DNA of 7,757 bases from Vulcanimicrobiota bacterium (GCA_019232725.1 JAFANK010000035.1:1-7757); one strand, 5' to 3'; positions 1-5,829 are shown, numbered from the stretch's first letter. Numbers and translations are program-made. The notes: generated from the sequence alone by a model not told the origin.

Positions 1-821
1 GTCTTGAGTTCGTGCGACGCATCGGCGATGAACCGCCGTTCGCGGGCGAACGCCGCCTCAAGCCGCTCAAGCATATCGTCGAACGCCTGCGCCAGCGCTC
101 CGAGCTCGTCCGCGCGGCCTTTCCAGTTGACGCGCTTGCTGAGATCCTCGCCACCGATCTCTCGCGCGGCGCGGGCGATCCGATCAACCGGGCCAAGCGC
201 CGCTCGCGCAAGTGAGACGCTCGCCACCGCGATAAAGCCGAGCGCAACGGCGAGACCAAGCAGCAAAAAGTTGCGGAATCCTTTGAGGATCGAATCCATG
301 GACGCAAGCGACTGCGCGACAGCAATGGTCGCCACGAGATCGGCGCCGTTGCGGACCGGCAACTGGTTGACGAGCGCGCGTCCGTCGGGAAGATCGGCGA
401 ATCCCCAAGCGCCGGGATGGGCAACGGTCGAGTGCGGTTTCCAAGCCTCGGTGGTGTGCGCCGGCAACTCGATCGTGCCGAGGTTCGTGCTCTTGCCGAT
501 GGGGTGGCCGGATTGGTTGAAGGCCTCGATGTAGACGCCGCCGCCGGCGAAACCGTCTAGGAACGTCTGATCAGCCAGCGCAGTGCGCGCCGACACCGCT
601 CCGAAAGGGTCGGCGGACACCGCCTGGAGCTCACGCGTCATGCGCTCTGCCACGGTCGTCATGCGATCGGCCGTTTCCGCCAAGAGCACGCTGCGCGCGC
701 CGGCGTACACCACGATCGCAAAGAGCGTGACGAGCACTGCCAGCACGCCCGCATATGTGAACGTGATGCGTGCGCGAAGGCTACCGAAAAACGGGATGCG
801 ACGTCTAGATGCGGAGTGAAT
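1..821 (-). CDS. Sensor histidine kinase, N-terminal part (cut by window start)
   Basis: Membrane sensor of a two-component system; it should autophosphorylate on His and pass the phosphate to the regulator encoded just upstream. The 273 visible residues read in order: basic N-terminus; membrane helix 1 at about 19-40; an extracytoplasmic loop of about 140 residues; membrane helix 2 at about 184-206; a HAMP linker at about 208-255 (GPVDRIARAAREI, then DELGALAQAFDDM); and the start of the HisKA domain with the H-box FIADASHELK, H270 being the expected phospho-acceptor. The rest of HisKA and the ATPase domain lie beyond position 1. The loop matches no sensor domain I recognise, so the stimulus is unknown. 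The frame is open from a TGA inside the regulator gene, but no ATG/GTG/TTG occurs before helix 1. I place the start at ATT 819-821; GTG 744-746 would delete the basic N-terminus and part of helix 1. The gene overlaps the regulator by about 17 bp. Kinase identity is firm; the start is not. Confidence 0.9.
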   Translation of the reverse strand, partial: MHSASRRRIPFFGSLRARITFTYAGVLAVLVTLFAIVVYAGARSVLLAETADRMTTVAERMTRELQAVSADPFGAVSARTALADQTFLDGFAGGGVYIEAFNQSGHPIGKSTNLGTIELPAHTTEAWKPHSTVAHPGAWGFADLPDGRALVNQLPVRNGADLVATIAVAQSLASMDSILKGFRNFLLLGLAVALGFIAVASVSLARAALGPVDRIARAAREIGGEDLSKRVNWKGRADELGALAQAFDDMLERLEAAFARERRFIADASHELK

Positions 822-1503
822 ATCCGACTCCCCGAACGGTCTGGATCAGCTTGTCGTCGCTCCCGACGTCCACCTTGTTCCGCAAATAGCGGATGTACAC
901 GTCGATGAGGTTCGATTCGCCCAGAAAGTCCGATCCCCAGACGCTATTGAAAATCTCGTCACGGGAGTGGACCTTGTTCGGGTACATGAGCAAGAATTCG
1001 AGCAGCGAGAATTCTTTCGCCGTCAACACGATCGCGCGGCCGCCGCGCGTCACCTCTCGAGTATCGCGGTTCAACGTCAGGTCTTTGGCGGCGAGCACCG
1101 TCGGGCCCGGCTCGCGCTCGCGCAGCTGGACGCGGATACGCGCCAACAGCTCGTCGATAGAAAAGGGCTTGGTGAGGTAGTCGTTGGCGCCGGTGTCCAG
1201 ACCTGTGATCCGATCGGGCACGGCATCTTTGGCGGTGAGCATGATGATCGGGACCGAAGAGTGCTTGCGCACTCGCCGGCAGACCTCGAGGCCGTCGATG
1301 CGCGGCAGCAGCACATCCAGGATGATGAGGTCGGGACCTTTGAGCGCTCGTTCGATCGCCGACGCTCCGTCGCCGCAGACCTCAACGGCAAAGCCCTCAT
1401 GCTCGAGCTCTAATTGCAGAACACGAGCGATGTTCGTGTCATCTTCGATGACCAAGATCTTCTGCTTCGAAGGCTTGGTGGCGGCAACTGCAGCGGCGTC
1501 CAT
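805..1503 (-). CDS. OmpR/PhoB-family response regulator
   Basis: Cytoplasmic transcription factor of 232 residues, the usual size for the family. The receiver domain covers about 15-128: acidic pair D21/D22 in VIEDD, phospho-acceptor D63 in LIILDVLLPRIDG, T90 in IIMLTA, and K112 in LTKPF. A winged-helix DNA-binding domain follows at about 136-232, with LTAKEFSLLEFL at 160-171, the SNLIDVYIRYLRNKV stretch at 197-211 and the TVRGVGYSL ending. The start at ATG 1501-1503 is preceded by AGGAG with 5-nt spacing and leaves a 14-residue lead before KILVIEDD. An upstream in-frame ATG at 1585-1587, also with a GGAG, would add 28 residues (MKTRLPSEYL...) that do not resemble the family. The downstream histidine kinase is almost certainly its partner. 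Target genes cannot be told; autoregulation is common for such pairs. Confidence 0.95.
   Translation of the reverse strand: MDAAAVAATKPSKQKILVIEDDTNIARVLQLELEHEGFAVEVCGDGASAIERALKGPDLIILDVLLPRIDGLEVCRRVRKHSSVPIIMLTAKDAVPDRITGLDTGANDYLTKPFSIDELLARIRVQLREREPGPTVLAAKDLTLNRDTREVTRGGRAIVLTAKEFSLLEFLLMYPNKVHSRDEIFNSVWGSDFLGESNLIDVYIRYLRNKVDVGSDDKLIQTVRGVGYSLRI
819..833 (-). promoter_or_regulatory. Shine-Dalgarno GGGGAG with putative ATT start of the histidine kinase
   Basis: Read on the minus strand, GGGGAG (828-833) lies 6 nt before an in-frame ATT (819-821). It sits inside the last codons of the response regulator gene, whose stop is at 805-807. This arrangement would couple translation of the two genes. 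ATT is a rare initiation codon (known for infC and pcnB in E. coli), so this is inference from spacing and from the lack of any standard start. A base-call error in this stretch is the alternative. Confidence 0.4.
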
Positions 1504-1513
1504 AGGTGCTCCT
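1504..1513 (-). promoter_or_regulatory. Ribosome binding site deciding the response regulator start
   Basis: On the minus strand AGGAG (1509-1513) is followed by a 5-nt spacer and ATG 1501-1503. This supports the internal start over the upstream ATG at 1585-1587, which has its own GGAG, so the choice rests mainly on family length. Confidence 0.65.
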
Positions 1514-1574
1514 GTCGTAATCCCGAGACGACGGGTGGTCAGCACGACGTTACATTCAAGATACTCGGACGGCA

Positions 1575-1608
1575 GTCTGGTCTTCATTAATACTCCGTGA
1601 GACCAGGC
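1575..1608 (-). promoter_or_regulatory. Inverted repeat enclosing an upstream Shine-Dalgarno and ATG
   Basis: CTGGTCT (1577-1583) and AGACCAG (1600-1606) are perfect inverted repeats, extendable to nine pairs (1575-1583 with 1600-1608) if one G-U pair is allowed. The 16-nt loop, read on the minus strand, holds GGAG (1593-1596), a 5-nt spacer and most of the ATG at 1585-1587. As RNA this would present or hide an initiation region 80 nt upstream of the regulator start; as DNA it could be a dimeric operator between the divergent regulator and thpR genes. Function is inferred only. Confidence 0.35.
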
Positions 1609-1648
1609 CGCGGGACGCGAGCGATTGTGCTGCGAATCATACCTGCCC

Positions 1649-2194
1649 GTGAAGCTGCGGCTGTTCGTTGCGGTGGAACTCGACGACGCCACCCGAGCAT
1701 TTGCCGCTCGTACTGTGGAGCGGCTGCAAGCATTGGGTGCCACCGGGCGCTACGAGCCGCTCGAAAAGTTGCACGTCACCGTCGCCTTCTTAGGTGCGGT
1801 CGATCCGGCGAAGCTCGACGATATCACTAAGACGCTGCAGGCCTCGACGACCGCGTGCTCGCCATTTGCAGTGCGATTTGATCGGGTCGGCGTTTTTCCA
1901 AGTGAGCGGCGCCCGCGGGTGCTCTGGATCGGGCCTGCCCAGGAAAGTGCGTCATTTACCGCGTGCGCAAACGCAGTGCGCACGGCGTACGAGCGCATCG
2001 GCTTTTCTTTCGACCATGACCCGCGGGCACACATCACGATCTGCCGGCCGAGCGAGGTGCCTGCCGGTGCACTGGGAACGCTGCCTGCCAACGTCACGCT
2101 GGAGGTGCGCGGTCTTGCGCTCATGCGTTCGTTGCCGGCAGGTCCGACGACGCGGTATGAAGCACTCGAAAGAACGAGCTTCACAACGCGCTAA
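1649..2194 (+). CDS. thpR: RNA 2',3'-cyclic phosphodiesterase (2H phosphoesterase, ThpR/LigT-like)
   Basis: Soluble cytoplasmic enzyme of 181 residues, normal for the family, which hydrolyses 2',3'-cyclic phosphodiester ends of RNA to 2'-phosphates and was first named 2'-5' RNA ligase. Seen in the sequence: N-terminal RLFVAVEL strand; first HxT motif H42-V-T44 in KLHVTVAFLG; second HxT motif H128-I-T130 in AHITICR; and the family C-terminal strand ALMRSLPAGPTTRYEAL at 157-173. Both catalytic His/Thr pairs are intact, so it should be active. I choose GTG 1649 because the family starts right at this strand. A TTG at 1625 would add eight unrelated residues. No convincing Shine-Dalgarno precedes either, so a leaderless or weakly initiated mRNA is possible. 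It is transcribed divergently from the response regulator and is followed after 37 bp by the SIMPL gene. Its biological role in bacteria is poorly defined. Confidence 0.9.
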   Translation: MKLRLFVAVELDDATRAFAARTVERLQALGATGRYEPLEKLHVTVAFLGAVDPAKLDDITKTLQASTTACSPFAVRFDRVGVFPSERRPRVLWIGPAQESASFTACANAVRTAYERIGFSFDHDPRAHITICRPSEVPAGALGTLPANVTLEVRGLALMRSLPAGPTTRYEALERTSFTTR

Positions 2195-2221
2195 CGTTTG
2201 AACGCTTCGACATACGATAGC

Positions 2222-2234
2222 AGAGGGACATATG
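2222..2234 (+). promoter_or_regulatory. Ribosome binding site and start of the SIMPL gene
   Basis: AGAGGG (2222-2227) lies 4 nt before ATG 2232, in the 37-bp gap after thpR. I see no clear separate promoter in that gap, so co-transcription with thpR is possible. Confidence 0.6.
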
Positions 2235-3002
2235 AAGCAGAGTGTTGTCATCGCTATTGCGGTTGCAGCTATTGTGTTATGTAGGGGCGGCACTTTTAGT
2301 GCCGCCCGTGCCCAAGACACAACGCTAGCAACTCCGATAGCGTCGCTACGCAGCCCGTCGCAGATCAGCGTCACGGCAACGGGCTCCGTCGACTACGTGC
2401 CCGACAAGGCGCGCGTCACGCTCGGTATCCGTGCCGATTCACCGAGTGCTGCGACGGCGGTCGATACGATCAACAAAAACGCCGCGGCGGTCATCGCAGC
2501 GCTCAAAGCCCGAGGTGTTCCCGACAATGCGATCAAGACGATCGGCTATAACTTGTTCTATCGCGAGCCGCCTAACCCGGTGCCCGGCGTGAACGCGCCA
2601 GCACCCGTAAGCGTACAATCCGCAGCCGTTTCCGCGGCGGGCACTTACCAAGCGTCGGAATTGCTCGCAGTGACCGTGCCCGTGGCGACCGCGGGGAAGG
2701 TCTTGGACGCGGCTATCAGCGCTGGTGCCAACGAGTCGTTCGGGTTGGCGTATGAGACGAGTTCGTACGACACGCTCTACCGCCAGGCGCTGGCCAAAGC
2801 GGTGAGCGCAGCGCGTGCGACGGCCGATGCGCTGGCCAAAGCAGCGCATGTCAGCATCATCGGGATCGACTCGATGAGCAACTCAACTGAAGGACCAGGC
2901 CCTGCCGGAAAGATGCTTGCGATGCCGGTGTCGCAGGCCTCAGTGCTACCAGGAACCGATTCAGTGAGCGCTTCGGTGTTGGTGGTCTACAGAATAAAGT
3001 GA
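2232..3002 (+). CDS. Secreted SIMPL-domain (DUF541) protein
   Basis: Exported protein of 256 residues. The N-terminus has a signal peptide: KQ at 2-3, hydrophobic core 4-17, and a likely signal peptidase I site after A27 (SAARA|Q). The mature part has the SIMPL/DUF541 pattern: ISVTATGSV at 45-53, the DKARVTLGI strand at 58-66, the DNAIKTIGYNLFY segment at 98-110, a long helix 181-205 (LYRQALAKAVSAARATADALAKAA) and a final SASVLVVYRI strand. The family forms ring-like oligomers in some members (BP26 of Brucella) and has been linked to oxidative stress or envelope functions, but no common activity is established. A Pro-rich stretch at 113-126 is probably a surface loop. C17 does not fit a lipobox because L precedes it. 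Codons 18-26 contain a perfect DNA hairpin (separate entry), and R18 directly after the hydrophobic core is unusual for a signal peptide. The gene's stop abuts the stop of the minus-strand small ORF. Confidence 0.88.
   Translation: MKQSVVIAIAVAAIVLCRGGTFSAARAQDTTLATPIASLRSPSQISVTATGSVDYVPDKARVTLGIRADSPSAATAVDTINKNAAAVIAALKARGVPDNAIKTIGYNLFYREPPNPVPGVNAPAPVSVQSAAVSAAGTYQASELLAVTVPVATAGKVLDAAISAGANESFGLAYETSSYDTLYRQALAKAVSAARATADALAKAAHVSIIGIDSMSNSTEGPGPAGKMLAMPVSQASVLPGTDSVSASVLVVYRIK
2285..2307 (+). repeat. Perfect 10-bp inverted repeat with 3-nt loop inside the signal-peptide codons
   Basis: GGGCGGCACT (2285-2294), loop TTT, AGTGCCGCCC (2298-2307). The arms are perfectly complementary and mostly G/C, so the mRNA must fold into a strong hairpin about 50 nt after the start codon. 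No U-tract follows, so it is not a standard terminator. It is translated in frame as the end of the signal peptide (RGGTFSAAR). It could be a small dispersed palindromic repeat that landed in frame, or a structure that slows translation during export. Confidence 0.75.
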
Positions 3003-3146
3003 TTAGCGGCTGTCGACGATCGCGAGCGCCCAGCCCCGCTCAGTCAACTTGCGCACGATGTAATAACCATCTTTTGTGCGGTCGAAATAGCTGAAGCCCT
3101 TCGCTGCTGCGTCGTCCATGGTCTTGAGTACGAGTACACCTTGCAT
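3003..3146 (-). CDS. Small uncharacterised protein
   Basis: I do not recognise this ORF. From ATG 3144-3146 it encodes 47 residues (MQGVLVLKTMDDAAAKGF...); an in-frame ATG at 3189-3191 would give 62. The sequence is amphipathic and charged, with no signal peptide or membrane helix: a VLVLKTMDDAAAKGF segment, then YFDRTKDGYYIVRKLTERGWALAIVDSR, which looks like a compact beta-rich fold. Several aromatic and Gly positions (GF, YF, GYY, GWALA) resemble a real small domain rather than random coding. AAAGG lies 12 nt before the 47-residue start, which is a weak site, and a TATATA element sits further upstream. Its TAA stop directly abuts the TGA of the SIMPL gene, and it is divergent from pyrK. Without it the 3003-3292 stretch would have no gene. 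It may be real but is unproven. Confidence 0.5.
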   Translation of the reverse strand: MQGVLVLKTMDDAAAKGFSYFDRTKDGYYIVRKLTERGWALAIVDSR

Positions 3147-3182
3147 GATCCACGTGAGCCTTTCACCTATATAACGCCCAAG

Positions 3183-3214
3183 CCGGGCCAAATATTACCC
3201 GGGCCGTCCCGGCT
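3183..3214. promoter_or_regulatory. Repeat-rich intergenic element upstream of pyrK
   Basis: The space between the small ORF and pyrK holds CCGGGCC twice (3183-3189 and 3199-3205, 16 bp apart) around an AT-rich core, AAATATTA (3190-3197). AGCCGGG (3181-3187) also pairs with CCCGGCT (3208-3214) as an inverted repeat. Next to it is TATATA (3168-3173). The spacing and symmetry look like an operator or leader structure for the divergent genes. I do not see a well-spaced -35/-10 pair, nor the PyrR-binding leader known from Bacillus. The remainder up to 3292 shows only a weak GTGAGA before the pyrK ATG. Confidence 0.35.
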
Positions 3215-3292
3215 GACGGCGTGCGCAGAGCGACTATGACCAGGCGCACGGCTGCAGGGTAGGCCAAAAAAGCGCGAAACTAGGCGTGAGAA

Positions 3293-4114
3293 ATGCCGAC
3301 AACCTCGCCGCAGCTGCAGCTGGCGACCATCACGAGCCGGGAGTATAGACCTCCCGGTTTTTGGTGTGTGAGCATCCGATGTCCGGATATCGCCCGCACC
3401 GCAGGTCCGGCGCAATACGTCGCCCTCGATCTGCCTGGCGGTTTTGCCGTACGCTTGCCGCTTGGCATTTTCACCGTGAAGGGTGATGATTTCACCGTTT
3501 TGTTCCAGGAATGGGGCGAGCGGACGACTCGCCTGGCACACGCGGCTGTCGGTGATTCGCTCACTTGTATCGGGCCGCTCGGCAATCAGTTCTCCCCGCC
3601 CAAGCGTAGCGGGCATGCGATCCTCGCCGGCGGCGGACTCGGCGTTGCGGCACTATGGCTCCTAGCGCGCGACCTCCGAGCGCACGATGTGAAAGCCAAT
3701 ATCGTGATCGGTGCCCGCTCGGCGGACCGCCTTGTCGGCGTACGAGACCTCGCTCGCCATGGGTTTGATGTCGAGGTATGTACCGATGACGGCAGCGCCG
3801 GCTTTGCGGGCACCGTCGTCGAGAAAGTGCGCGCATTGCGCCGGCCGGATGTCATCTACGCGTGCGGACCGCGCGCGATGTTGCGCGCCTTATGCGATCA
3901 TGCGGAGCGCGAGGGTATCGACTGCCAGATATCAATGGAAGAGACATTTGGCTGCTCGCTCGGAACCTGCTGGGGATGCGTGGTCCCGGTGCGGCGTGGC
4001 AGCGCCCAGGGTACTTCGTATCCGCGGGCGTCAGAGGAAGCGCGGGACTATGATCTGGCGCGCGTCTGCGCCGATGGAACTGTCTTTCACGCTAAAGACG
4101 TGGTGTGGGTGTAA
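3293..4114 (+). CDS. pyrK: Dihydroorotate dehydrogenase B, electron-transfer subunit
   Basis: Iron-sulfur flavoprotein that passes electrons from the FMN of PyrD through a [2Fe-2S] cluster and FAD to NAD+, so that dihydroorotate oxidation can be NAD-linked. It has 273 residues, normal for PyrK. The FAD-binding barrel is at about 8-100 (QYVALDLPGG at 41-50, then RLPLGIF at 54-60). The NAD-binding domain is at about 105-215, with ILAGGGLGVAALWLL at 110-124 and YACGPRAML at 189-197. The C-terminal cluster-binding cysteines are C221, C226, C229 (C-x4-C-x2-C) and C259, matching the family. The FAD motif, usually RRPxSI, here reads RLPLGIF and so lacks the Ser. The ATG at 3293 has only a weak GTGAGA before it. 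It is the first gene of the pyrKDFE operon, and its TAA directly abuts the pyrD GTG. Identity is firm because it sits next to a class 1B pyrD. Confidence 0.95.
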   Translation: MPTTSPQLQLATITSREYRPPGFWCVSIRCPDIARTAGPAQYVALDLPGGFAVRLPLGIFTVKGDDFTVLFQEWGERTTRLAHAAVGDSLTCIGPLGNQFSPPKRSGHAILAGGGLGVAALWLLARDLRAHDVKANIVIGARSADRLVGVRDLARHGFDVEVCTDDGSAGFAGTVVEKVRALRRPDVIYACGPRAMLRALCDHAEREGIDCQISMEETFGCSLGTCWGCVVPVRRGSAQGTSYPRASEEARDYDLARVCADGTVFHAKDVVWV

Positions 4115-5107
4115 GTGAACGGCCCGAACAGCGCACCGCTGGATACACGCGTGGTCATCGGCAGCGCGGTGCTGCGCAATCCGACCATCGCCGCCAGCGG
4201 CTGTTATAACCGTGGTGCCGAGTTCGGTGCCATTGTCGACGTCAGCCGCTATGGTGCCGTCACGCTCAAGAGCATCACGCGTCATCCGCGGCTCGGCAAC
4301 GACATGCCGCGTATCGCGACCACCCCCGCAGGAATGCTCAACGCGATCGGCTTGCAGGGACCGGGCATCGAGTATTTCCTCACGCACGAAGCGCCGAAGT
4401 TGACGAGTGTGCCAACCGCGGTCATCGCGAGCGTCGCCGGCTTCACGGTTGATGAATTTGCCGACGTGGCAGCCGCTATGGACGGACTGCCGAACGTCGT
4501 CGCCATAGAGCTGGATGTTTCGTGTCCGAACGTCGACCGCGAAGGCGAGTGCTTCGCGGCGGAGGCAACTTCGCTCGCGCGCGTCGTCGAGGCCGTCAAG
4601 TCCCGCGTGAAGCTGCCAGTGATCCCGAAGTTGATGCCCAACGTCGCCGACCTCAAACCGATCGCTCGCGCAGCGCAAGAGGCGGGGGCTGACGCGGTGT
4701 CGCTCATCAACGCCGTCCGCGGCATGGTGATCGACGTGGTGCGTGCCCGGCCGATGTTGGCCAATCGTTCGGGCGGTCTGACGGGGCCTGCGATCCGACC
4801 GATCGCCGTGCATGCGATATGGGAAGTCGCGCAGACGATCACAATTCCTATCATCGGCATCGGCGGCGTCGAGAAGGGCAGCGATGCGTTGGAATTCCTG
4901 TTCGCCGGCGCGACCGCGATCGGTATCGGCACGGCGAACTTCCGGGATCCGCTCGTGCACGTGAAAGTGACCGAAGCGATCGAGCTGGAGATGCAGCGTC
5001 GCGGCGCGTCGAGCGTCGGTCAGCTGACCGGTCTAGCGCATCCAGGGTTCGCAGGCAAACCTGGTGCACGCGGTGCACCTGTCGCCACAAAGGAAACACA
5101 AGCTTGA
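4115..5107 (+). CDS. pyrD: Dihydroorotate dehydrogenase, class 1B catalytic subunit
   Basis: FMN enzyme oxidising dihydroorotate to orotate, the fourth step of pyrimidine synthesis; it works in the cytoplasm as a complex with PyrK. The TIM-barrel landmarks are present: NPTIAASG at 22-29, K52 in VTLKSIT, PRLGN at 58-62, N76 in GMLNAIGLQGPG, the active-site loop LDVSCPNV with C137 (class 1 catalytic Cys) and N139, KLMPNVADL at 172-180, N199 in LINAVRGM, GGLTGPAIRPIA at 220-231, and FMN-phosphate loops IGIGGV and IGIGTANF. The residue three before C137, Asn in the usual NxSCPN motif, is D134 here. It has 330 residues against about 300-312 usually, the excess being a Gly/Pro/Ala-rich C-terminal tail. 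The GTG start follows the pyrK TAA with no gap and no clear Shine-Dalgarno, suggesting coupled translation. Its TGA overlaps the pyrF TTG. Confidence 0.96.
   Translation: MNGPNSAPLDTRVVIGSAVLRNPTIAASGCYNRGAEFGAIVDVSRYGAVTLKSITRHPRLGNDMPRIATTPAGMLNAIGLQGPGIEYFLTHEAPKLTSVPTAVIASVAGFTVDEFADVAAAMDGLPNVVAIELDVSCPNVDREGECFAAEATSLARVVEAVKSRVKLPVIPKLMPNVADLKPIARAAQEAGADAVSLINAVRGMVIDVVRARPMLANRSGGLTGPAIRPIAVHAIWEVAQTITIPIIGIGGVEKGSDALEFLFAGATAIGIGTANFRDPLVHVKVTEAIELEMQRRGASSVGQLTGLAHPGFAGKPGARGAPVATKETQA
5089..5106 (+). promoter_or_regulatory. Ribosome binding site deciding the TTG start of pyrF
   Basis: AAAGGA (5089-5094) lies 9 nt before TTG 5104-5106, which overlaps the pyrD stop in a TTGA arrangement. 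An ATG four codons later (5116) would be 21 nt from this site, so TTG is the better start. Confidence 0.6.
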
Positions 5108-5829
5108 CCAGACTCATGATCGCGCTCGATGAAGGAAAGCTCGAAGAGGCGCAGGACGTTTTTCGTCATACGGCCGCCGACGTGCAATGGTACAAGGTCG
5201 GCTATCAGGCGTATTACGCGTTCGGCGATGCGATCTTAGGCGAACTGCGCGAAGCCCGGCGCAGCATCTTTTTGGATCTCAAGCTGCACGATATCCCCAA
5301 CACGGTGGCCGGAGCCATCCGCAGCGTCGCGCGCAGCGGCGCCTCATTCGTCACCGTGCATGCGTCGGGTGGCCGGGCCATGTTGCAAGCCGCAGCCAAA
5401 GTCCGAGATGAGATCAACGCTGCGGGCAAGTCGCTCAAAATCGTGGCGGTGACCATGTTGACGAGTCTTTCCGACGAAGACTTGCGCGAGATCGGCATCG
5501 ATCGTACGGTTCACCAAGTGGTCAGCATGCGCGCGGCGCTGGCGCAGGAATGCGGCTTGGATGGCGTCGTCTGCCCGGTCGAAGATGTGCCGATCGTGCG
5601 CGCTCGAACGTCAGCCGATTTCACCGTGATCTGCCCGGGCATCCGGCCAGCAGGCGACGCGGGCGGCGATCAAAAGCGCACCGCGACGCCGGCGCAGGCG
5701 GTGCTGGCAGGGGCTGATTATATCGTAGTGGGGCGACCGATCACGAAAGCCGCCGATCCGCGAGCCGCCGTGCAGAAGATCTGCGCTGAGATGGCCGATG
5801 CCGAACAGATCAAACCCGCCGCCCGGTAG
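5104..5829 (+). CDS. pyrF: Orotidine 5'-phosphate decarboxylase
   Basis: Cytoplasmic TIM-barrel enzyme that decarboxylates OMP to UMP, the last step of the pathway. It has 241 residues, the size of the bacterial group I enzyme. Seen in the sequence: MIALD with D9, K31 in WYKVG, the catalytic array D58-x-K60-x-x-D63 in FLDLKLHDIPNT, the TVHASGG loop at 84-90, VAVTMLTS at 114-121, ICPGIRP at 176-182, a phosphate loop of GDAGGDQKR type, and DYIVVGRPIT at 205-214 with R211. The spacing of D9/K31/D58/K60/D63 equals that of the well-studied Bacillus enzyme, and no catalytic residue is missing. The gene overlaps pyrD by 4 bp, and its TAG is followed directly by the pyrE ATG, so it is surely co-transcribed and probably translationally coupled. 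The frame stays open upstream into pyrD, but that part is not PyrF sequence. Confidence 0.97.
   Translation: MTRLMIALDEGKLEEAQDVFRHTAADVQWYKVGYQAYYAFGDAILGELREARRSIFLDLKLHDIPNTVAGAIRSVARSGASFVTVHASGGRAMLQAAAKVRDEINAAGKSLKIVAVTMLTSLSDEDLREIGIDRTVHQVVSMRAALAQECGLDGVVCPVEDVPIVRARTSADFTVICPGIRPAGDAGGDQKRTATPAQAVLAGADYIVVGRPITKAADPRAAVQKICAEMADAEQIKPAAR

Noticed and set aside
4..534. Long plus-strand open frame opposite the histidine kinase
   Set aside because: It is Ser/Ala/Arg-rich with no domain and lies antisense to clear TM-HAMP-HisKA coding sequence; typical of GC-rich antisense frames.
967..1413. Plus-strand open frame opposite the response regulator
   Set aside because: The minus strand encodes a complete OmpR-family regulator with all key residues; this frame has no recognisable domain.
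1504..1743. 80-residue N-terminal extension of the response regulator
   Set aside because: The far-upstream part is Ser/Arg-rich and overlaps the divergent thpR start; the family begins near KILVIEDD and a good ribosome site precedes ATG 1501-1503.
2268..2286. Lipoprotein signal at C17 of the SIMPL protein
   Set aside because: The residue before Cys is Leu, not Gly/Ala/Ser, and a good AxA-type site follows at residue 27.
2285..2307. Rho-independent terminator in the SIMPL gene
   Set aside because: The hairpin is strong but is followed by GTGCCCAAG with no T-run, and it lies in frame within a signal peptide.
3168..3196. Sigma-70 promoter for pyrK or the small ORF
   Set aside because: TATATA and TATTAC elements exist, but no -35-like hexamer lies 16-18 bp away on either strand.
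4031..4960. 309-residue minus-strand open frame opposite pyrD
   Set aside because: Arg/Asp/His-rich composition typical of antisense frames; pyrD on the plus strand has full motif support.
4819..5103. Upstream extension of the pyrF frame
   Set aside because: It overlaps the pyrD C-terminus in another frame and is Arg-rich and unlike PyrF; the TTG at 5104 with AAAGGA fits the family length.
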